NCBI RefSeq assembly: GCF_900109915.1
Contig: NZ_FOBU01000001.1
Coordinates: forward strand, 750,764-814,763
Direction: 5' to 3'
DNA: 64,000 bases
Source: Luteibacter sp. UNCMF331Sha3.1
Lineage (GTDB): Bacteria > Pseudomonadota > Gammaproteobacteria > Xanthomonadales > Rhodanobacteraceae
Below, piece after piece: positions 8,262 to 16,373 of the stretch; positions within the stretch are counted from its first letter, which is position 1; every line of letters starts with the position of its first letter. Below the pieces are notes generated by a model, which worked only from the letters and a program-made list of their open reading frames with translations, had not been told where the DNA came from and searched no databases. Both the position numbers and the translations under genes were made by a program.

Positions 8262-9620
8262 ATGTCGTTCCGTTCCGCCTCCCTGCTCGTGTGTGCGCTT
8301 GCCTGCACCGTCGCCGCGCCATTCGCCCTCGCCGCCGTTCCGCCGCAGAAGCCGCCGGTCGTCCACGTGGACCCGGAAGCCGAGAAACTGCCGACCGACC
8401 GCGTGAAGGCGACGGTCGAGAATTACAAACGCTGGCTCGACGCGGTGGAAGCCCGCGACGCGGCCCCGGCGCTGGTCACCGCGATCATCGTCGACGACAA
8501 GGTGGTGTACGAGCGCGCCATTGGCTACGCGAACGCGAAGACGAAGGAGCCCGCGACGCCCGAGACCGTGTTCCGCCTCGCGTCGCTATCGAAGGCCTTC
8601 GCCACCGGCGTCACGGCCGTGCTCGTGCGCGCCGGGTTCCTCAGCTGGGACACGAAGCTCGTCGACACGCTGCCGTACTTCAAGCTCAAGGACGTCCAGT
8701 CGGCGCAGCAGGCCACGGTGCGCGACATCCTCGGGCAGCGTCTCGGCCTGCCGCGCAATACGTACGACGCCATGCTCGAGGCCGACGCGCCGTACGAGGA
8801 GCTCGTGCGCAAGCTCGACGAGGTCGACCTCTCGTGCAAGGTGGGCGCCTGCTACGGCTATCAGAACGTCGCCTTCAGCATGATCGGCGACGTGATCTAC
8901 GCGCAGACCGGCGACTACTTCTTCCGCCAGGTCGAGCGCCGCATCTTCGCGCCGCTCGGCATGACCACCGCGAGCTACGGCCGCGACGCGCTCGAGGCCA
9001 GCAAGAGCTGGGCGCGCCCCCACCGTGGCGGTCCGCACAACTGGATCCCCTACGAGCCCAACGACAGCTACTACCGCGTGGCCCCCGCCGCCGGCGTGAA
9101 CGCCAGCCTCCGCGACATGGAGCAGTGGCTGATGGCGCAGATGGGCGGCCGGCCGGACGTGCTGCCCACGCCGCTGCTCGACGTGCTGCACGCACCGGAG
9201 GTATCCACGCCGTCCGAGGAGCGTTCGCAGCCCTGGCGGCGTGCGCGCGTGACCGACGCGCATTACGCGCTCGGCTGGCGCGTGTTCCGCTATGCGAACG
9301 AAGATCTGGTCTACCACGCGGGCGCCGTGTCGGGTTACCGCACGATGATCGGCTTCTTCCCGAAGTACCACGCCGGCGTCGTCACGATGTGGAACGGCGC
9401 GGGTCCGGTGCCCGCCGGCCTGATGCCGATGGTCTTCGACAGCCTGCTCGGCCTGCCGCACATGGACTGGGCAGGCATCGACGGCCCCGTCCGTGCCGCG
9501 CCGGTCGCCCGGGTCGCCGCGCCGAAGGCCGCCGCGACGACGAAGGCGAAGGCGAAGGCGAAAGCACCGGCGAAGAAGACGGCCGCGAAGAAGTCGACGG
9601 CGAAGAAAACGAAACCCTGA
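8262..9620 (+). CDS. Class C beta-lactamase-like serine hydrolase with Lys/Ala-rich tail
   Basis: 452 residues with a signal peptide (MSFRSASLLVCALACTVAAPFALA), hence exported. The serine beta-lactamase/PBP4-like motifs are SLSK at 108-111 (nucleophile Ser108), Y-Q-N in YGYQNVAFS, and HAG near residue 353 in place of KTG, as in esterase/D-aminopeptidase members of the family. The substrate cannot be predicted; an esterase or peptidase is as likely as a lactamase. The last 40 or so residues are a striking cationic tail of AKAKAKAPAKKTAAKK type, which family members do not need. The start at 8262 is preceded by GAGAAAAG. A hairpin terminator follows the stop. Confidence 0.9.
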   Translation: MSFRSASLLVCALACTVAAPFALAAVPPQKPPVVHVDPEAEKLPTDRVKATVENYKRWLDAVEARDAAPALVTAIIVDDKVVYERAIGYANAKTKEPATPETVFRLASLSKAFATGVTAVLVRAGFLSWDTKLVDTLPYFKLKDVQSAQQATVRDILGQRLGLPRNTYDAMLEADAPYEELVRKLDEVDLSCKVGACYGYQNVAFSMIGDVIYAQTGDYFFRQVERRIFAPLGMTTASYGRDALEASKSWARPHRGGPHNWIPYEPNDSYYRVAPAAGVNASLRDMEQWLMAQMGGRPDVLPTPLLDVLHAPEVSTPSEERSQPWRRARVTDAHYALGWRVFRYANEDLVYHAGAVSGYRTMIGFFPKYHAGVVTMWNGAGPVPAGLMPMVFDSLLGLPHMDWAGIDGPVRAAPVARVAAPKAAATTKAKAKAKAPAKKTAAKKSTAKKTKP

Positions 9621-9666
9621 TCGACACCGTCATCCCGGCGAACGCGGGGCGACGAGCCAAAAAGAA

Positions 9667-9689
9667 ACGGCCCCTCGCGGGGCCGTTTT
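9667..9689. terminator. Rho-independent terminator, probably bidirectional
   Basis: An 8-bp GC-rich stem (acggcccc at 9667-9674 with ggggccgt at 9679-9686) has a 4-nt loop, is followed by TTTT on the plus strand and is preceded by an A-rich run. It sits between the convergent beta-lactamase-like and TonB-like genes and can serve both. Confidence 0.85.
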
Positions 9690-9690
9690 G

Positions 9691-10725
9691 TTATCTGCCG
9701 AGGTTGAACTGCAACCGTCGCCGCAGCGTCACCGTCATGGGCTCGCCGTTGCGCGTGGCCGGCTTGTATTCCCAGCGGCTGACCGCGTCGATCGCGGAGC
9801 GGTCGAACACGTGCTTTGGCTGCGAGTCGACCACCGTGACGTTGCCGACCGCGCCATCGGCGCCGACGGCGAATTCCACGTCGACCCATCCTTCCTGGTT
9901 CGCACGCATCGCCGCAGTCGGATAGCGCGGGCTCACCTGACGGACGAGCACCGCCTCGCTGATCGCATCGGATGTCGCGGCACGCGCGGCAGGCGCTGCC
10001 GGGCGCGTGGCGGCCGGGGCGTTCGTCGCCGGTGCCTGAGGCTGTTGCGCGACGCGGGCGGCCTGCTCGCGCGCGGCCTGCAGCCGCTGCGCTTCCGCGG
10101 CGGCGGCCTGCTCGGCCTGCTGACGTGCCGCGGTGGCGGCGTTCTGCTGGGCGAGCTGCTGGGCCTTCTGCGCGTCGACCGCCTGCTGCTGTTCGCGGTC
10201 CAGCGTCTTGCGCTGCGCATCCAGCTTCGAGCGCAGGATCGTCAGGGTGTAGTTCTCGGGATCCGCCTTGGCGAGCAGATCGATCTCGCGCTGGGCTTCG
10301 GCGAAATCGCGCTGGTTGATCGTCTGCTCCGTGGCGGCGGCGCCATAGGAGAACGTTTCGCGCAACGCGTCGGCGGCCACCGGGTTACCGGGCTGTTTCT
10401 GCAACGCCTTCATGTAGAACTCGAAGGCGTTGTTGCCGGCCGGCGCGACCAGCCGCTGTTCGTTCATGGCCGTGCGCGCTTCGGAAAGCAGCTGGTCGAC
10501 GCTCAGCGCGTCGACGTTCGCCGGCGGCGCCTCGCGAGTCGTCGTCGCCTTGGGCGCACCGTTGGCGACCGGCGTCGTACCGGCGCCGGCATCGCGGTAG
10601 GGCTTGATGATGAGGAACCACGCCGCGACAGCGAGCGCCAGGACGATGGCGACCACGGCGACGGTAACGGGACTGATCGCGCCGCGCATCTTAGGGCGGG
10701 CGCTGAAACGATGACGAGTATCCAT
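9691..10725 (-). CDS. TonB-family energy transducer-like protein with coiled-coil
   Basis: 344 residues. A single membrane anchor lies at about 16-38 (ISPVTVAVVAIVLALAVAAWFLII) with a short cytoplasmic N-terminus. A helical region at about 75-165 looks like TPR-type or vault helices (Sel1-like is less likely). It is followed by a Gln/Ala-rich coiled coil (about 170-235) and an Ala/Pro-rich linker. The C-terminal 80 residues are a TonB_C domain with PRYPTAAM, GWVDVEF and the SAIDAVSRWEYKPA block. It should couple inner-membrane energy to the outer membrane or act as a structural homologue. No exbB or exbD is adjacent. The ATG at 10725 was preferred because it directly precedes the anchor; longer versions have no SD. 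Confidence 0.85.
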   Translation of the reverse strand: MDTRHRFSARPKMRGAISPVTVAVVAIVLALAVAAWFLIIKPYRDAGAGTTPVANGAPKATTTREAPPANVDALSVDQLLSEARTAMNEQRLVAPAGNNAFEFYMKALQKQPGNPVAADALRETFSYGAAATEQTINQRDFAEAQREIDLLAKADPENYTLTILRSKLDAQRKTLDREQQQAVDAQKAQQLAQQNAATAARQQAEQAAAAEAQRLQAAREQAARVAQQPQAPATNAPAATRPAAPAARAATSDAISEAVLVRQVSPRYPTAAMRANQEGWVDVEFAVGADGAVGNVTVVDSQPKHVFDRSAIDAVSRWEYKPATRNGEPMTVTLRRRLQFNLGR

Positions 10726-10900
10726 GGCGGTTCGAAACGGACTCCGCAAAGGCGCGCGCCCCCAGACTGGAATGATGCGGAGAGACCCCCCGTCCCCCGC
10801 AGCGCGATGTGGCGACAAGGTAACCGTAATGGCGGCGTGAATCCAGCCGAGGCGTCTAGGACGTTTTCCGGGCCGCGAACCGGTCCCCCTTAAACGAACA

Positions 10901-10961
10901 ACCCCGGCCAGGCCGGGGTCAAGTTTTCGAAGTGACTCCCCGCGCTGGGCACCGCGGGGAG
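10901..10961 (-). terminator. Two tandem GC hairpins downstream of the metJ-H1 gene
   Basis: Two perfect stems lie after the stop of the MetJ-H1 gene: 10936-10944 with 10953-10961 (ctccccgcg, 8-nt loop) and 10901-10909 with 10911-10919 (accccggcc, 1-nt centre). Neither has a strong T-run on the minus strand, so they are probably transcript 3'-end structures rather than a textbook terminator. The rest of 10726-10999 shows no gene. Confidence 0.4.
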
Positions 10962-10999
10962 CTAATTCGCAAAACGACTTTCTTATTGGAAGGTGACGC

Positions 11000-11638
11000 T
11001 TACTTGGCCTTGACGGCCTTCGGTGCGCGGACAGCCTTCGGTGCCTTGGCGGCCTTGGTCGCGCGAACGACCTTGGCAGCGGCGACCTTCTTCGACGCGG
11101 CCTTGCGCGGTGCAGCCTTGCGCGTGGCGGTCTTGCGGACGGTCTTCTTCGCGGACGCCTTCTTGACGGCCTTCTTCACCGCCTTCTTGGCAGCGACCTT
11201 GCGGGCCGGCGCCTTACGGACGGACTTCTTCGCAGCCGCCTTCTTGGCCGGCGACTTGCGGGTTGCAGCCTTCTTGGTCGCGACCTTGCGGGTCGAGGCC
11301 TTCTTCGCCGGCGACTTGCGCGCGGCGGTCTTCTTCACGGTCGACTTCTTCGACGCCTTCTTGGCGGCGGACTTCTTGGCAGTGGCTTTCTTGGCAGTGG
11401 CCATAGTTCTTCTCAGCTCCTCATCAGTTGGCAGTGGTTGCCCAGTAAAAGCGTGGAGGAACGCTTCAACCAGCAGATCGCTGTTCGTCGCGTGCCTCAA
11501 ATTGTTCACCTGGCGGCGTGTGCGTTCATCGGAAAGCAGGCGGAGAACATGCAGCGGAATCGAGACTGTGATCTTGCGAACCGAACCCGCTTTCGAACCA
11601 TGCTCCACATACGGCCTGATGAAATTTCCTGTTTCCAT
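11000..11638 (-). CDS. metJ: MetJ methionine repressor domain fused to histone H1-like Lys/Ala tail
   Basis: 212 residues in two parts. Residues 1-77 are a clear MetJ ribbon-helix-helix repressor. KITVSIPL forms the DNA-contacting beta-ribbon. [24 protein letters not shown] and TGQPLP match E. coli MetJ almost residue for residue, including the positions that bind S-adenosylmethionine (the Arg of RQVNNLR and the Glu, Phe and His of EAFLHAF, from knowledge of MetJ). The normal last 30 residues are absent. From residue 79 there is a 134-residue tail made almost only of Lys, Ala, Arg, Ser and Thr in AKK/SPAKK-type repeats, like bacterial H1-like proteins. Frame and stop are continuous. An in-frame ATG at 11403 could give a free tail. 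SD GGGGA is 7 bases before the ATG. Confidence 0.88.
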   Translation of the reverse strand: METGNFIRPYVEHGSKAGSVRKITVSIPLHVLRLLSDERTRRQVNNLRHATNSDLLVEAFLHAFTGQPLPTDEELRRTMATAKKATAKKSAAKKASKKSTVKKTAARKSPAKKASTRKVATKKAATRKSPAKKAAAKKSVRKAPARKVAAKKAVKKAVKKASAKKTVRKTATRKAAPRKAASKKVAAAKVVRATKAAKAPKAVRAPKAVKAK

Positions 11639-11649
11639 TTCCGGTTCCC

Positions 11650-11661
11650 CGTCAATTGACG
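11650..11661. promoter_or_regulatory. 12-bp palindrome, candidate operator of metJ-H1
   Basis: CGTCAATTGACG is a perfect palindrome 12-23 bases upstream of the MetJ-H1 ATG. It sits just downstream of the -10 element, around the expected transcription start, which is where a repressor site would act. It is not the E. coli met box AGACGTCT, so binding by this MetJ is only an inference. Confidence 0.45.
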
Positions 11662-11664
11662 CAA

Positions 11665-11693
11665 AAGCTATTCCTGAACATTTCCGCTGTCAA
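11665..11693 (-). promoter_or_regulatory. Sigma70 promoter of metJ-H1
   Basis: On the minus strand a perfect -35 TTGACA (11693-11688) is followed by a 17-bp spacer and TAGCTT (11670-11665; 3 of 6 -10 positions). It lies in AT-rich DNA, 27 bases upstream of the start codon. The consensus -35 at ideal spacing is unusual for this GC-rich window. Confidence 0.55.
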
Positions 11694-11728
11694 TAAATTT
11701 TGGCTCTAAATTGAAGACGTTGCGGACC

Positions 11729-11864
11729 GCGAGCGCGACGCTCGCACCCTCGTCGAGCCCCGCTCCAGCCACTTCCATTAATCGCAGCGAATGATTTTCC
11801 GCGGACATGCGATCACACCGCGATGGAAAATCGGTACAGCAAATGCCTTAAATAAAGGCATTTT
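11729..11864 (+). ncRNA. Run of three hairpins ending in T-run, possible small RNA
   Basis: In the 430-bp gap between the MetJ-H1 and gcvH genes there are three consecutive stem-loops. They are 11729-11735/11739-11745 (perfect 7 bp), 11793-11804/11818-11832 (GATTTTCC-GCGG paired with CCGCG-AT-GGAAAATC), and 11841-11849/11855-11863 (perfect 9 bp, AAATGCCTT), the last followed by TTTT on the plus strand as in a Rho-independent terminator. I find no convincing plus-strand promoter, and open frames here look random. The rest of 11694-12014 is AT-richer than its surroundings and shows nothing else I can name. Confidence 0.28.
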
Positions 11865-12014
11865 CGTCGCAGAGAAAAAATACTCGGCCAACGCGCGCGT
11901 CGTCGCGCCATCGCCGCGCCGCGTCCGCGACGGACCGCCGACGACCCCGATTCGGGGGATGAACGGAGTTCGACTGAGGGCAAAAAAAAATTTCCGCCGG
12001 ACCCTCCGAACGGA

Positions 12015-12045
12015 CAAAAAAATGCCGGTCGCGGACGACCGGCAT
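12015..12045 (-). terminator. Rho-independent terminator of gcvH
   Basis: A 10-bp stem (atgccggtcg at 12022-12031 with cgaccggcat at 12036-12045) with a 4-nt loop is followed on the minus strand by seven T. It lies 24 bases after the gcvH stop. Confidence 0.9.
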
Positions 12046-12068
12046 CGATTCCGAGCCTGCGAAGCGGA

Positions 12069-12464
12069 TCAGTGGTCGTCGTTCTCCGCCACCTGGGCGT
12101 AGTCGTCGGGCGTCAAAAGTTCGTCGAGCTCCGCCTTGTCGGAGATCTTCAGTTTGAAGATCCAGCCACGGCCGAACGCGTCTTCGTTGATCGTTTCCGG
12201 CTTGTCGCTCAGCGCGGTGTTTACCTCGATCACTTCGCCGGACACCGGCGTGTAAATGTCGGACGCCGCCTTCACCGATTCGACGACGGCAACGCCATCG
12301 CCCTGCTTCGGCGTCGCGCCGACTTCCGGCAGCTCGACGTAGACCAGATCGCCGAGGGAGCTCTGGGCATGGTCGGAAATGCCAACCGTGACCGTGCCGT
12401 CCTCTTCGACGCGAGCCCACTCGTGGGACTTCGCAAATTTCAGATCGCCGGGGATATCGTTCAT
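12069..12464 (-). CDS. gcvH: Glycine cleavage system H protein
   Basis: A 131-residue lipoyl carrier that shuttles the aminomethyl group between GcvP, GcvT and lipoamide dehydrogenase. The lipoylated Lys65 sits in [12 protein letters not shown], and [21 protein letters not shown] is typical of the N-terminal half. The ATG at 12464 has GAGG 7 bases upstream. The 5' region contains TACAAT on the minus strand at 12517-12512, a fair -10 box. gcvT is on the same strand 1.5 kb upstream, with an unrelated secreted-protein gene inverted between them. No gcvP is in the window. Confidence 0.96.
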   Translation of the reverse strand: MNDIPGDLKFAKSHEWARVEEDGTVTVGISDHAQSSLGDLVYVELPEVGATPKQGDGVAVVESVKAASDIYTPVSGEVIEVNTALSDKPETINEDAFGRGWIFKLKISDKAELDELLTPDDYAQVAENDDH

Positions 12465-12753
12465 GGGTTTGCCTCGTTGTCTTCGGACGTGTGCGGATGG
12501 TGGGTCGATCAATTGTACTTATCCGGGCGGTCCGGGGAAGCGCCGGGTTGCGTGACGACCGGCACACGGCGCGAGGGCACCGACATGACTTTGGTCCTTC
12601 GCCGACAGATGAGGCTCCGCATGCCCACTAATTTGTATTCACGGCGGGCAGATCCTGACGCCGTATCGGTCCTGGCCTTCCCCCATCGAGCCAGAGGCCG
12701 ACGCTTCCATGCGGGGTTACCCGCAACCCTCCCACGCATCAGGAGAGACAAGA

Positions 12754-13902
12754 ATGAAGAGGAATCTCAAGACGACGGTCATCGGTGCCGCGCTCGCGCT
12801 GGCCCTCTCGTCGCCCGCCATGGCCGGCGAGACGCGCTCCGTCGGCGACGTCCGCGAGGATGCGGCCCGCCAGGTCGCGATGATGATCAACGACCCCACC
12901 TTCGATGCGGCGCTGCGCGAGCACATGACGAAGGGGCGGGTGTCGCTGGCGGACGCCCTTCGTGAGTACGCTCAGGATGCCGACACGATGGCGCGTGTCG
13001 ACATGACGGATGAGCTGCGCGACCTCGACCGCGAGGCCATCCGCCTTCGCGGTCTCGACGGCCGGATCGGTTCGCTCCTGGGTCTGCGGCTGCACGGGTT
13101 GGATGCCTCGGTGACGCCCGCCAGCCTTCGCGACGTCTGGACGGCGGCGATCGGCCGCGACCCGGCAACGGGTGAGGAACAGGTGCTGGCCTACGACACG
13201 AACGGGCGGGAACATCGCTATGCGGTCGACGCGGTACCGGACATCCCGATGCTCGTGGTGGAGTCGGACAGCCCGGCGGCCGTACAGGCCGGCATGGCCG
13301 TGGTGAACGAGACGCTTCGCACGAAAGGCCTTCAGAGGTCCATGGCGCCCGGTGCCCTCTCGAAGAGTGGCGCGGAAGACCTCACGTTGCTGAAGGCGAT
13401 CCGCCTCGCCGATGACAAGGAACCCGACATCCAGGGCGACGCCGAGATCTACGCGATCGTCTCCGGCGTTGGCCCCGACGGCAAGGCGCAGGTGATCACG
13501 AAGGACATGAACTGGCTGGACAGGGACAAGACCTGGTACACCCCCGGACAGGACCTGATCAACTGGACCAATTACGGCACCAACTACGTGAACGTGCAGT
13601 TCTACGAGTCGGATGGCAACACCGACTTCAAGAACCTCGGTGCCACACTCGCCAATGCGGTCGGCGATGTGTCGACGCTCGTCTCGCCCGGCGCCCCGGC
13701 AGCCGTACTGATCGCCGGCGTCTCGAAGATCGGCGCGAAGATCATCGAGGCCATGCCGCAGAGTGCTACCACCAATGATGACGACTACGTGGACTCGTTC
13801 TACGTCATCGAGCGGGGCGGCAATTACGGCACCGAGACCAAGCCACTCGTCGGCGCCGCGAGAAACGCCGAGATGGTTCTGGAAGCGCACAAGGTGAAGT
13901 AA
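12754..13902 (+). CDS. Secreted protein of unknown function (possibly DUF3103)
   Basis: 382 residues with a good signal peptide (MKRNLKTTVIGAALALALSSPAMAG), so it is periplasmic or secreted. The ATG at 12754 has AGGAG 8 bases upstream; an upstream in-frame ATG at 12709 would put non-signal residues in front. The opening of the mature part (REDAARQVAMMINDPTFDAALR) recalls the DUF3103 family of exported proteobacterial proteins, but I am not certain. The C-terminal half has a basic, Trp/Tyr/Asn-rich stretch (DLINWTNYGTNYVNVQFYES) and a Gly/Ala/Val segment (VSTLVSPGAPAAVLIAGVSKIG). No catalytic motif is recognised. It lies inverted between gcvH and gcvT. Confidence 0.8.
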   Translation: MKRNLKTTVIGAALALALSSPAMAGETRSVGDVREDAARQVAMMINDPTFDAALREHMTKGRVSLADALREYAQDADTMARVDMTDELRDLDREAIRLRGLDGRIGSLLGLRLHGLDASVTPASLRDVWTAAIGRDPATGEEQVLAYDTNGREHRYAVDAVPDIPMLVVESDSPAAVQAGMAVVNETLRTKGLQRSMAPGALSKSGAEDLTLLKAIRLADDKEPDIQGDAEIYAIVSGVGPDGKAQVITKDMNWLDRDKTWYTPGQDLINWTNYGTNYVNVQFYESDGNTDFKNLGATLANAVGDVSTLVSPGAPAAVLIAGVSKIGAKIIEAMPQSATTNDDDYVDSFYVIERGGNYGTETKPLVGAARNAEMVLEAHKVK

Positions 13903-13910
13903 GGTTGGGA

Positions 13911-13941
13911 AAAAAAGGGGGCGGTCGAAAGACCGCCCCCT
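13911..13941. terminator. Bidirectional Rho-independent terminator
   Basis: A 10-bp stem (gggggcggtc at 13917-13926 with its complement at 13931-13940) is closed by a GAAA tetraloop. On the minus strand it is followed by six T, which fits gcvT termination; on the plus strand TCTTCTATAT follows the secreted-protein gene. Confidence 0.88.
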
Positions 13942-13968
13942 CTTCTATATATAGAGAGACGCAATCCC

Positions 13969-15075
13969 TCAGTCGACGATACCCGGCATCGGCTGCCCGT
14001 CACGCACGAAGGGGAACTTCACCACGCGCACCGGGACGGCCTTGCCACGGATGTCGACGCGCACGTCGCCCAACTCACCGACCGGCACGCGCGCGAATGC
14101 GACGGACTTGCCGAGCGTCGGCGCGAAACCGCCCGAGAGGATCTCGCCCTCGCCCGCCGCGGTCAGCACCTTCTGCCCGTGACGCAGCACACCCTTCTCG
14201 TCCATCACCAGCCCCACCATCGTGCGCGGCACGCCCGTGGCCTTCTGCTGCTCGAGCGCCGCGCGGCCGATGAAGTCGCGGCCCTCGTCGAGCGAGATCG
14301 TCCAGGCGAGCGCGGCTTCCCACGGCGTGACCGACTCGTCCATGTCCTGGCCGTAAAGGTTCATGCCCGCTTCCAGACGGAGCGTGTCGCGGGCACCGAG
14401 GCCCGCCGGCGCGACGCCGGCCTCGTGCAACAGCTTCCACAGTTCGACCACGCGGCTGTTCGGCACCACGACCTCGAAACCGTCCTCACCCGTATAGCCG
14501 GTGCGTGCCAGGAACAGGGGCATGCCGTTCGGGCCTTCGATCTCGATCGCCGCGAACTTGCCGAGCTTGCCCGCTTTCTCCCGGACGTCTTCGGGCAGCA
14601 GTCCGATCAGCGTCTCGCGGGCCGTCGGACCCTGCACGGCGATCATGCCGAACTCCGGACGTTCGCGCACCGACACGCCGAACTCGCCGGCGTGCTTCTC
14701 GATCCAGGCCAGGTCGTTCACGCGGGTGGCGGCGTTCACCACGAGGCGGAAGAAGTCCTCGCGGAGGAAGTAGACGATGAGATCGTCGACCACGCCGCCA
14801 CGCTCGTTGAGCATGCACGTGTAGAGCGCCTTGCCAGGCTTGGCCAGCTTGTCGACGTTGTTGGCGACCAGCTTGCGCAGAAAGTCGCGCGTGCGTTCAC
14901 CGGTGAGGTCCACCACGGTCATGTGCGACACGTCGAACATGCCGGCGCCCTTGCGGACGGCGTGGTGCTCTTCGATCTGCGACCCGTAGGCGATGGGCAT
15001 GTCCCAGCCGCCGAAGTCGACCATGCGGGCGCCAAGTTCGCGGTGAGTGGCGTTGAGTTCGGTCTTGTCGGTCAT
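13969..15075 (-). CDS. gcvT: Glycine cleavage system aminomethyltransferase (T protein)
   Basis: A 368-residue tetrahydrofolate-dependent enzyme that releases ammonia and passes the methylene group of glycine to THF. Family landmarks include the opening [48 protein letters not shown] and [21 protein letters not shown] with the folate-site Asp region. The length is normal. AAGGTAAG stands about 5 bases before the ATG. I looked for a glycine riboswitch in the leader and saw none. It shares its upstream gap of 155 bp with the divergent mla operon. Confidence 0.96.
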   Translation of the reverse strand: MTDKTELNATHRELGARMVDFGGWDMPIAYGSQIEEHHAVRKGAGMFDVSHMTVVDLTGERTRDFLRKLVANNVDKLAKPGKALYTCMLNERGGVVDDLIVYFLREDFFRLVVNAATRVNDLAWIEKHAGEFGVSVRERPEFGMIAVQGPTARETLIGLLPEDVREKAGKLGKFAAIEIEGPNGMPLFLARTGYTGEDGFEVVVPNSRVVELWKLLHEAGVAPAGLGARDTLRLEAGMNLYGQDMDESVTPWEAALAWTISLDEGRDFIGRAALEQQKATGVPRTMVGLVMDEKGVLRHGQKVLTAAGEGEILSGGFAPTLGKSVAFARVPVGELGDVRVDIRGKAVPVRVVKFPFVRDGQPMPGIVD

Positions 15076-15115
15076 CGTCTTACCTTGCAGGGGATGGCGG
15101 TGGGATCAACCTTGC

Positions 15116-15144
15116 ATTATCGGGCCCGAGGGGCCCCGCGTCCA
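15116..15144 (-). promoter_or_regulatory. Probable sigma70 promoter of gcvT
   Basis: Minus strand TGGACG (15144-15139, 4/6), a 17-bp spacer and GATAAT (15121-15116, 5/6) lie about 40 bases upstream of the gcvT ATG. Confidence 0.45.
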
Positions 15145-15230
15145 AGCGCGGGTGCAGCAACGCGCCGGCGCCTCCCCGGCGCCAATCCCATCCACGATTT
15201 AGCCGTCGAGTCCTGTTAGCCTCTCCGCCC

Positions 15231-16373
15231 ATGACGACTGGATCGGCACCCGGTACCGCCACGCTCACCCGAGACCCGGGTGGCCCGCGCCTCGCACTGG
15301 CGGGCGACTGGACCCTGCCACATTACGAGGCGCTCCAGCGCCGCGCCAACGAGCTGGCCGGGGCGGTCGACGCCGCCACGGTCGTCGATACGACCGGTCT
15401 CGGCGCCATGGATACCTCGGGAGCGTTCGTGGTGGCCGAGCTGCTCGGCAGCGCCCGCACCCAGTCGCTGGCGCAGGACGAATCCCTGCCCCCTGCGCGG
15501 CGCGCCCTGCTGAAGACGGTCGGCGACGCGATCGACACCTACTGCAAGGGCATCAAGCGACCGCGCGACGCCGGCTTCGTGGTCATGCTCGAACGTATCG
15601 GCCGGGCGATGGAAGGCTTCTGGAAGCAGACGCTCAAACTGCTCGCCTTCATCGGCATCACGCTGCAGGGCTTCTTCACCAATGCGTTGCGTCCGAATCG
15701 CTGGCGCGTGACGTCGCTGACCTCGCACATCGAGCAGACGGGCCTCGACGCTGTGCCCATCCTGGCCCTGCTGTCGTTCATGGTCGGCTGCGTGGTGGCC
15801 TTCCTCGGTTCCACCGCGCTGGCCGCCTACGGCGCGAGCCTGTTCACCGTCGACCTGGTGGGCATCGCGTTCCTGCGCGAATTCGGCGTGCTGCTGACGT
15901 CCATTCTTCTGGCCGGCCGGACGGCCAGCGCGTTCACGGCGCAGATCGGCTCGATGAAGGCGCGCGAAGAGATCGACGCGATCCGCACCCTCGGCCTCGA
16001 TCCGATCGAACTGCTCGTGCTGCCGCGCGTACTCGCCCTGCTCATCGCATTGCCGCTGCTGACGTTCATCGCGATGATCTCCGGCATCGTCGGCGGCGGC
16101 GTGGTCTGCCTGCTGGCGCTGAACATCTCGCCGTCGATGTTCCTGACCATGTTCCAGACGGACATTCCGATCACTCATTTCTATGTGGGCATCGCGAAGG
16201 CGCCGCCCTTCGCCTTCATGATCGCCGTGATCGGCTGCATGGAGGGGTTCAAGGTGTCCGGCAGCGCGCAGTCGGTGGGCGAGCACACGACCTCGGCGGT
16301 GGTCCAGTCGATCTTCGTCGTGATCCTGCTCGATGCCACCGCCGCCCTCTTCTATATGGAGATGGGCTGGTGA
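15231..16373 (+). CDS. mlaE: MlaE-type lipid ABC permease with N-terminal STAS domain
   Basis: 380 residues. About 1-95 form a STAS-like domain (LALAGDWTLPHYEAL, VVDTTGLGAMDTSGAF), the role played by separate MlaB in E. coli. About 115-380 form the MlaE permease with five or so helices and the family core LREFGVLLTSILLAGR / SAFTAQIGSMKAREEIDA. It is the membrane channel of an MCE-type phospholipid transporter between inner and outer membranes. It heads a four-gene operon with permease, ATPase, MCE protein and lipoprotein coupled by overlaps or tiny gaps. The fusion of STAS to the permease is common outside enterics. Confidence 0.93.
   Translation: MTTGSAPGTATLTRDPGGPRLALAGDWTLPHYEALQRRANELAGAVDAATVVDTTGLGAMDTSGAFVVAELLGSARTQSLAQDESLPPARRALLKTVGDAIDTYCKGIKRPRDAGFVVMLERIGRAMEGFWKQTLKLLAFIGITLQGFFTNALRPNRWRVTSLTSHIEQTGLDAVPILALLSFMVGCVVAFLGSTALAAYGASLFTVDLVGIAFLREFGVLLTSILLAGRTASAFTAQIGSMKAREEIDAIRTLGLDPIELLVLPRVLALLIALPLLTFIAMISGIVGGGVVCLLALNISPSMFLTMFQTDIPITHFYVGIAKAPPFAFMIAVIGCMEGFKVSGSAQSVGEHTTSAVVQSIFVVILLDATAALFYMEMGW

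Noticed and set aside
11000-11403. Histone H1-like tail as an independent gene starting at ATG 11403
   Set aside because: It is in frame with MetJ with no stop between, and the spacing to a GAGGAG-like site is poor. It remains possible as an internal start but is not the simplest reading.
11791-12102. A 103-codon frame across the metJ-gcvH gap
   Set aside because: It runs through the gcvH terminator into the gcvH coding region, has no SD and its composition follows the hairpins.
15076-15230. Glycine riboswitch before gcvT
   Set aside because: The 155-bp leader region is short and lacks the conserved core helices expected of a glycine aptamer.
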